DNA of 64,000 bases, taken from the NCBI GenBank assembly GCA_949128115.1, contig OX421966.1:62059416-62123415 (forward strand), in the 5' to 3' direction. Source of the stretch: Anaspis maculata (Eukaryota > Arthropoda > Insecta > Coleoptera > Scraptiidae). The notes below the pieces were generated by a model. That model did no database searches. It saw nothing but the letters and a program-made list of their open reading frames with translations, and had not been told where the DNA came from. This document shows positions 58,735 through 64,000 of this stretch, piece after piece (position 1 is the first letter of the stretch; each line of letters starts with the position of its first letter). The translations under genes were made by a program, and so were the position numbers.

Positions 58735-59079
58735 GCAAACGGATGAAGCGACGATGAGAGAGCCACAGGTCTAGTCCTGGCTCTCAGAGGCCCAGCATTG
58801 GAGTTGCTCCAGACGATTCCTGAAAGTGAGCAGAAGGACTTTGCCAAGCTGACGAGGGTCTCGGATGGGGACAATCATGTGCGGCAGATCCATCAAACCC
58901 AGCTGAAGGCCAGGACACAAAGGAGCGGAGAAAGCATTCAGGAATTCGAATCCGAAGTCCAGTACCAGCAGGGCCAGGAGCGAGTAGTGGAGTACTACAG
59001 CAAGGTGTTGTTCAAGCCTGAGAGAAACTACTGCGTGACGCGTAGGGAGCTACTGGCCATAGTGAAAGCTGTCGATCAC
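58735..59079 (+). pseudogene. Chimeric LTR-retrotransposon relic (gag plus RNase H)
   Basis: One open plus-strand frame joins two distant parts. First comes a gag-like part (QKDFAKLTRVSDGDNHVRQI, then RTQRSGESIQEFESE). A short junction then leads straight into an RNase H part (ERVVEYYSKVL, ERNYCVTRRELLAIVKAVDH). In an intact element these lie far apart, so a large deletion fused them. The frame ends where the younger gypsy LTR begins at 59080, so the latter inserted into this relic. Confidence 0.7.
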
Positions 59080-59279
59080 TGTTGAGTCCTGTTTGTTATT
59101 GATCATGTATGAATGAATTATAAGAGATGGCACCCGCGCACATCGCGATACGCACACTCTAGGTACTGATAACGAACGGTAGCCATGAAATGTAATTAGA
59201 GAGCTCCGAATAAAGAATAGAACGATCAGCAGGATAAACAAGTCTTTCCGCAATCCTTCACCTACCAAAAGACACAACA
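59080..59279 (+). repeat. 5' LTR of the gypsy element, 200 bp
   Basis: It begins TGTTG and ends CAACA, perfect inverted 5-bp termini. It contains a TTATAAGAG motif near 59117 that may act as promoter, and GAATAAAG near 59208 as a poly(A) signal. The primer-binding site follows 5 bp later. Confidence 0.75.
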
Positions 59280-59284
59280 ATAAA

Positions 59285-59295
59285 TGGCGACGAAG
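59285..59295 (+). other. Primer-binding site of the gypsy element
   Basis: TGGCGACGAAG lies 5 bp after the LTR end. A TGG start is required to pair with the CCA tail of the priming tRNA. The tRNA species was not determined. Confidence 0.6.
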
Positions 59296-59376
59296 ATGAG
59301 ATCGGAAGGATTAAGAAAGCAAGAGTGATCAACAAGATTCACGAAGATTTAATTTTGATTCTAGCAACGAAACAAA

Positions 59377-60279
59377 ATGAAGATGAACGCCATGATGGGA
59401 ATTCCGATTCCGCAGTTTAGAATGTTCGAGGATGTGGCGAATATAGGAGCTGGATGGTCGAAGTGGATGAGTCGTTTTGAACATTATTTGTTAGCTGCAA
59501 ATATAACTGGTGCCGCACGCAAGAAAGCGCTACTTCTACACTTCGCAGGTGAGGACGTGCACGATTTGTTTTTATTACTCCCAAATCTTGCAGCACCGGC
59601 ACAAGGAGAACAAGCTCCGGACGAGTATGAGACGACAAAAGGAAAGTTGCAGAAGTATTTTCAACCGAAAGTAAATCCAGAATTCGAAAGGTTCAATTTT
59701 AGAAAATGCATTCAACACCCAAACGAAACGCTTGATCAGTACTACGCAACGTTGTTGAAAATGTCGAAATCATGCAATTTTCACAGCTCGGAAGACGAAA
59801 TCAAGACGCAAATAATTACAAATACGAGATACTCGGAGTTAAGAAAGTATGGATTAATCGGACAACCGTCACTCGAAAATCTTTTAAACAAAGGAAGAAC
59901 TATCGAAGCCACAAGAAAACAACTAAAAGAAATCGAAAATGGAAATCAACAAGAAGCCAGCGAAGAACATCAAAGCAACAGATTAACAAGATACTCGAAG
60001 AACGCCAGAACAACATGGAGAGGAGAAATGTCGAATTATCATCAGAGCAGAAACACACATAGTCAAGGAAAATATCACAGAACATCAAAAGAAAAACATA
60101 ACCAAACTTCGAACAACAACAAAGAAAGAGGCTGCATGAATTGTGGAAATGGTTGACATACCAGAGGTCGAGAAACATGCCCCGCTTTCAATCAGATTTG
60201 CCATGCTTGCAAAAGAAGAAATCACTTCGCTTCTGTATGCATGTCCAAACAAGATAATCACCGCCAAAGAAGACATTAG
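59377..60279 (+). pseudogene. gypsy gag region with two in-frame stops
   Basis: The ATG follows the primer-binding site by about 80 bp. The 259-residue first part has a capsid-like region (ISRFEHYL-type W..W..F block at the start, then FRKCIQHPNETLDQYYATLL at about residues 109-128) and a basic stretch. The nucleic-acid-binding zinc knuckle begins CMNCGNG and is broken by TGA at 60154. The frame then continues HTRGRETCP and CHACKRRNHFASVC, a second cysteine cluster, and meets TAG at 60277. Both stops are in the same frame as the protease and RT that follow, so the ancestor had one gag-pol frame or used readthrough. Confidence 0.8.
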
Positions 60280-61092
60280 GTAAATCACAATGAAATTCCA
60301 CCACCGCTGTCACCGTCATCAGATGCAGAATCGTCTAGTTTGGAGAACACCTTTTCTGTCACAACAACCATCAATAATGTAAACCTTCCAAGAGCTAAAA
60401 TCAAGCTAAATGGAGTTCCAATATGGTTCATAATTGACACAGGTTCAAGTGTTAATTTAATAAGCACTAAAACACTCATGAAGCTGCAAAAACAAAGCCT
60501 CACACCAACAAAAACAACAGTTCTTCCATATAATTCAAACAAGAAGTTGGAGATAGTTGGAAAACTTCATGCAACACTGAACCACGGACAAAAGCAGACG
60601 AGAGCGGAAGTTCTAGTGGTTGAAGGCACAGCTGAGTCACTTCTCAGTTATGAGGCGTCCAAACAACTTCAGCTTATACAGGTAACATTCAATAACAACA
60701 GCCGAGATGATAACACACAGCACCAATTAGAAATGATAAAACACAAGTATCCAGAATTAGGTAAAGGCACGGGAAATTTGAAAAATGTCAAGATAAAATT
60801 GCACATTGACTCAACAATTCCGCCAATAGCTAACAAACACAGAAGAATACCATTTCATCTAAGACCACAGCTAGAAGAAGAACTCAAACGACTTGAAGAA
60901 AACGACATCATTGAAAAAGCCGTAGGACAGACTCCATGGGTCTCGTCGGTAGTAATAGTACCAAGACCTAACAATGAAAGACTGAGGATATGCGTGGATA
61001 TGAGAGAGGCTAATGAAGCTATCCAAAGAGAGAGACATCCAACACCGACTGTGGACGAAATAATATCCGTGTTAAACAACGCACAGCAAGTG
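60280..61092 (+). pseudogene. gypsy protease and start of reverse transcriptase
   Basis: The frame continues from gag without a shift. The aspartic protease active-site motif IDTGSS lies near 60433-60450. The RT N-terminal part follows: LKRLEENDIIEKA, PWVSSVVIVPR and RICVDMREAN (about 60880-61010). It then runs to NNAQQV (61092), where homology stops abruptly before the palm domain's first catalytic aspartate. About 100 residues of the RT palm are therefore missing. Confidence 0.8.
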
Positions 61093-61971
61093 ACCTTCGC
61101 CCTTGAGTCGTACCCGAAACCCTCGCATCTCCAGCAGCTGCTCACCCGAAGATTCGGTGACGTACCTCTTTCATTTTATTCTTCGGTGGGGGTGTAGCCC
61201 TGCTAAGCTACTCCGACGAGACTCTAGGGCCAGTTCTGTTGCCTATGCCTATTGTATTCTTAAATTTACCGTACCTATGTCGCAGCCTCTAAAGCCCTAC
61301 AGCGATTGAAGTCGGGGGCTTGTCAGATTTGACGTGCCGAATCAGCGTCTCCATCAAGGGTCCCAGAGAAGGCACACCTTTCCAACGGCACGTTGGCGCC
61401 CTCTTCCCCAAATGCTACTCTGAGTACCTGGGCCTTCGGCTATAGTCGCTGTGGTCGCTAGAGAGGCCACCAGTATTTTCTGTATTTGTGTATAACTTGT
61501 TTTGATTCATCAACCGTAAAATTTATCGTATTTATAAGTTCGTCACTGCATCTGAGTGTGTAACCGTCCGTGTAATCATTACTCTTCTCTATTGTTTTTT
61601 TCTTGCTGTTCACCTTTTTTTTCATTTTGTTGTCCAATAGAGAATTTGTTCACTACTAAGTTTATTCCTCTTTTTTAATTTCGTATGCATCATTTCTCCA
61701 CGCTGGCTGGCTGTTGGCGTTCATCCTCTCACGGATCCATAGACCCTGAGCTAGACCGAGCGCGGCCCATAACCCTGAGGTCCGCTATAAGAGCAGGCCT
61801 CGGCCGGGGCTGTGGCCCTCTTTGTCTTCCAATCCTCTAACTCGAAATAAATCATCGCCGGCCATAAGGGCGAGGGCGAAATAGTCTTGGGATAATGGAC
61901 CACAGCCAAACTCGGCTGATCAACAGCCGGGATTCGGGGGAAGCGGCCCTTGTATCCGGGTTACCGTTACA
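61093..61971 (+). mobile_element. Foreign segment in the RT core: probable LTR-element 3' end
   Basis: This 879-bp block is GC-richer than its host. A purine-rich GGTGGGGGTG (about 61186-61194) precedes TGTAGCCC at 61193, and the block ends CCGTTACA at 61971. These fit a polypurine tract followed by a TG...CA LTR of about 779 bp, with CTATAAGAG near 61785 and AATAAA near 61849. No target duplication joins the two edges, and about 300 bp of the host RT is lost, so it is not a clean insertion. I infer a 5'-truncated fragment of another LTR element, perhaps BEL/Pao. Confidence 0.4.
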
Positions 61972-64000
61972 ATAGAAGGAGTTTTGAACGTCAGCGATGA
62001 TATTTTGGTATTTGGGAGAAGTCAAGAAAAACACAACAAATCTTTGGAGCAAGTTTTGAGAACATTGCATGAAAATGGCTTGACAATAAACAACAAGAAG
62101 TGCATTTTCAACACAGAAAAGTTGAAATTCTTTGGATTCATATTCTCATCACATGGAATACATCCTGATCCAGAAAAAGTAAGCAGCGTTCTGAACCTAA
62201 AACCCCCGAAAGACCAGCATGAACTCAGAAGTTTCCTTGGAGTTTTGAATTATGTGGGAAAATTCTTGCCAAATCTTGCAAATAACACAGATATATTACG
62301 CAAACTTCTTGTCAAGAAATCCATTTGGAAATGGACAGATGAACATCAACAGGCTTTCAGCAAATTAAAAGATCAGCTGAGTTGCGCTGACAAACTTGCC
62401 TATTATGACACGACGAAGCCCACACACGTAATTGTAGATGCAAGTCCACACGGACTCGGAGCTATTCTGTCTCAAGGAAACGAAGACAACATCAGCATCG
62501 TTTCATTTGCAAGTAGATCACTCAGCGATGTCGAGCAACGATACAGCCAGATTGAACGAGAAACGCTAGCAGCGGTATGGGCAGTCCAGCATTTCAGAAT
62601 TTTCCTCCTAGGCACATGTTTCACCTTGCACACCGATCACAAGCCACTTGTCAGAATCATGATGAACCCGAAATCAAGTCCTAGCGCTCGCATTGAGAGA
62701 ATGTGTTTGAAAATTCAAGAATTCAGTTTTGTAGTCAAACATCAACAAGGATCTTTAAACCCCTCTGACTACTTGTCAGGATATGTTGAACAAGTACGGA
62801 AGAAGCAAGATCATGTCGAAGAACGTAAGGTTGAAGAATACGTCAATTTCACCACTCTGAACAGCATCCCAAAACTGATATCATTGAAAGACATTCAAAA
62901 AGAAACAGCCAGAGATGAAACGCTAACACAACTGAAGATTGCACTCAAAAATGATGACTACCGATTATGGGAAAAACCAGAACTCAAACCCTTCAAGATG
63001 TTCAAGAGCGAAATTTCGGAATCCAATGATGTGCTAATCAGAGAACACCGTCTGATAATTCCTAGAAACCTCCAACAACGTATTGTTGAGCTCGCACATA
63101 AGGGACATCAAGGAATCAACAAGACGAAGCAACTACTGCGCACAAAAGTATGGTTCCCAGGAATGAACGAAATAGTCGAAAACAACATCAAGACCTGCAC
63201 AGCGTGTCAAGCAACTACAGCACACAAACAACGAGATCCGATAACAATGGTATCAAGAGCTACATATCCATTTGAATACGTTGATGTAGATCACGCAGGC
63301 CCGTTCCCCAACGGAAAGTATTGCTTTCTCATGATAGACGAGTATTCGAAATTTCCTCTCATCGAAACCGTAACATCAACCAGTTTTCGCCAGTTGAAAC
63401 CTATATTGGACGAAACATTCGCACTGTTCGGCATTCCAAGACAAGTACAATCAGATAATGGACCACCATTCAACGGATTTGAAATGCAAGAATATTGTCA
63501 GAAAATGAACATCAAGCACCACAGAGTAACACCAGCGTGGCCAGAAGCTAATGGACTTCCAGAGCGATTCGTAAGAACACTGAAAAAAGTTCTAACATGC
63601 TTGCTTTTGGAGAATGGCAACATGATGGAACAACTGCAATATTTCCTAACTAACTACAGAAGCACACCCCACTCAACAACAAATATGACGCCGTACCACA
63701 TGGTATTTCAAAGGGAAGTAAAAGCATGCTCACCTACCATCAGTATACACCCCAGGAAGATTACAGCTGAGAAGAAGAGAAGAAGAAAGGGATACGAAGA
63801 GGAAGATCGAAGAAGGAAGGCAAAACATCACGATTTCAAACCCAACGACCAGGTGCTATTCAAACAAAGAAAGATCAACGCGCTGACACCACATTATGAT
63901 CCAAGACTATTTGTGATCACAAAAGTCCAAGGGTCACAAGTCCAAGCGGAGGGAGATGGGAAGCGTTTGATAAGAAATTCATCCTTCTTCAAACGTTACC
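61972..64000 (+). CDS. gypsy pol C-terminal part: RT end, RNase H, integrase (partial)
   Basis: One plus-strand frame is open for about 676 codons and runs off the window. It starts in the RT palm at EGVLNVSDDILVFG (the DD at 61996-62001 is the second half of the catalytic triad) and continues through RT thumb (LRSFLGVLNYVGKFLP). RNase H follows, with DASPHGLGA near 62436 and HTDHKPL near 62630. The integrase has a zinc-binding HKGHQG..CTACQ region (63097-63210) and a catalytic core with DVDHAG (about 63284), SDNG (about 63451) and the glutamate in NGLPERF (63562). All integrase catalytic residues are present. With the RT front half deleted upstream, the element cannot make its own complete RT. 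The frame does not start at an ATG. Confidence 0.88.
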   Translation, partial: MEGVLNVSDDILVFGRSQEKHNKSLEQVLRTLHENGLTINNKKCIFNTEKLKFFGFIFSSHGIHPDPEKVSSVLNLKPPKDQHELRSFLGVLNYVGKFLPNLANNTDILRKLLVKKSIWKWTDEHQQAFSKLKDQLSCADKLAYYDTTKPTHVIVDASPHGLGAILSQGNEDNISIVSFASRSLSDVEQRYSQIERETLAAVWAVQHFRIFLLGTCFTLHTDHKPLVRIMMNPKSSPSARIERMCLKIQEFSFVVKHQQGSLNPSDYLSGYVEQVRKKQDHVEERKVEEYVNFTTLNSIPKLISLKDIQKETARDETLTQLKIALKNDDYRLWEKPELKPFKMFKSEISESNDVLIREHRLIIPRNLQQRIVELAHKGHQGINKTKQLLRTKVWFPGMNEIVENNIKTCTACQATTAHKQRDPITMVSRATYPFEYVDVDHAGPFPNGKYCFLMIDEYSKFPLIETVTSTSFRQLKPILDETFALFGIPRQVQSDNGPPFNGFEMQEYCQKMNIKHHRVTPAWPEANGLPERFVRTLKKVLTCLLLENGNMMEQLQYFLTNYRSTPHSTTNMTPYHMVFQREVKACSPTISIHPRKITAEKKRRRKGYEEEDRRRKAKHHDFKPNDQVLFKQRKINALTPHYDPRLFVITKVQGSQVQAEGDGKRLIRNSSFFKRY

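Larger units (their letters stand above)
59080..64000 (+). mobile_element. Ty3/gypsy LTR retrotransposon, 3' end outside window
   Basis: In order: 5' LTR (59080-59279), primer-binding site, gag-protease-reverse transcriptase start in one frame with two stops, an unrelated segment replacing the RT core (61093-61971), then RT end, RNase H and integrase in an open frame to the edge. The order RT-RNase H-integrase is the Ty3/gypsy arrangement. No envelope gene or 3' LTR is visible within the window. Confidence 0.85.

Noticed and set aside
61193..61971. A clean solo LTR insertion in the gypsy RT
   Set aside because: No target-site duplication joins the two edges, and host RT sequence is missing, so I described it as a replacement segment instead.
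1..64000. Bacterial-type features such as operons, CRISPR arrays or ribosome binding sites
   Set aside because: The window is eukaryotic: spliced genes, TATA/poly(A) signals and eukaryotic transposons. Spaced direct repeats typical of CRISPR are absent.

Overview
This is nuclear DNA from an insect, most likely a beetle. AT-rich DNA packed with transposons surrounds four GC-richer, intron-containing genes for hexamerins, the copper-free hemocyanin relatives that serve as larval storage proteins. The beetle assignment rests mainly on a short interstitial (TCAGG)n tract, since TCAGG is the telomere repeat known from many beetles. That is suggestive only.

Gene content. All four hexamerin genes lie on the minus strand as a tandem family: A (19836-22384, 694 aa), B (29717-32705, 689 aa), C (39747-42136, 694 aa) and D (53601-55990, 703 aa). 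Each has four exons with the same three intron positions and phases: phase 1 just after the signal peptide, phase 0 near residue 65, and phase 2 inside the Arg codon of a GFPQR/GFPHR motif. Each has a TATAAAA box 60-72 bp upstream of its ATG and an AATAAA signal 70-131 bp beyond its stop. About 22% of the residues in the large exon of A are Phe or Tyr, which marks the arylphorin type. A fifth, broken and inverted piece of gene C lies at 35028-35611.

Everything else recognisable is mobile or repetitive DNA. From left to right: hammerhead-ribozyme repeats (1774-3060); a foldback element carrying a piggyBac-like insertion with TTAA-type target sites (5092-7228); a 1.2-kb foldback (11201-12422); a nest of elements (12559-17202) that contains an apparently intact type I hammerhead ribozyme (15593-15640); a 5S-rRNA-like GC-rich block (17640-18090); a mariner-type transposase relic (23530-23868); nested inverted-repeat elements (24768-29343); a foldback inside intron 1 of gene B; copia, foldback, hexamerin-fragment and BEL/Pao debris (33268-36681); further foldbacks (36682-39117); a second copy of the TA-flanked family (43909-46326); a non-LTR retrotransposon split by a foldback that is itself split by a solo LTR (46915-51110); two tRNA-like repeats (51823-52384); a tRNA-headed SINE (57600-57925); another foldback (58164-58719); and a Ty3/gypsy element that starts at 59080 and runs off the right edge.

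How the parts relate. The four genes probably supply subunits of secreted hexameric storage proteins, expressed mainly in late larval fat body; this is known of the family and not shown here. Duplication followed by partial sequence homogenisation shaped the array. The intergenic DNA grew by repeated nesting of elements with long inverted repeats, many ending in an ACAGGGTG-like motif. The least expected observations are the complete hammerhead ribozyme and the hexamerin-C fragment lying directly against a piece of foldback arm.
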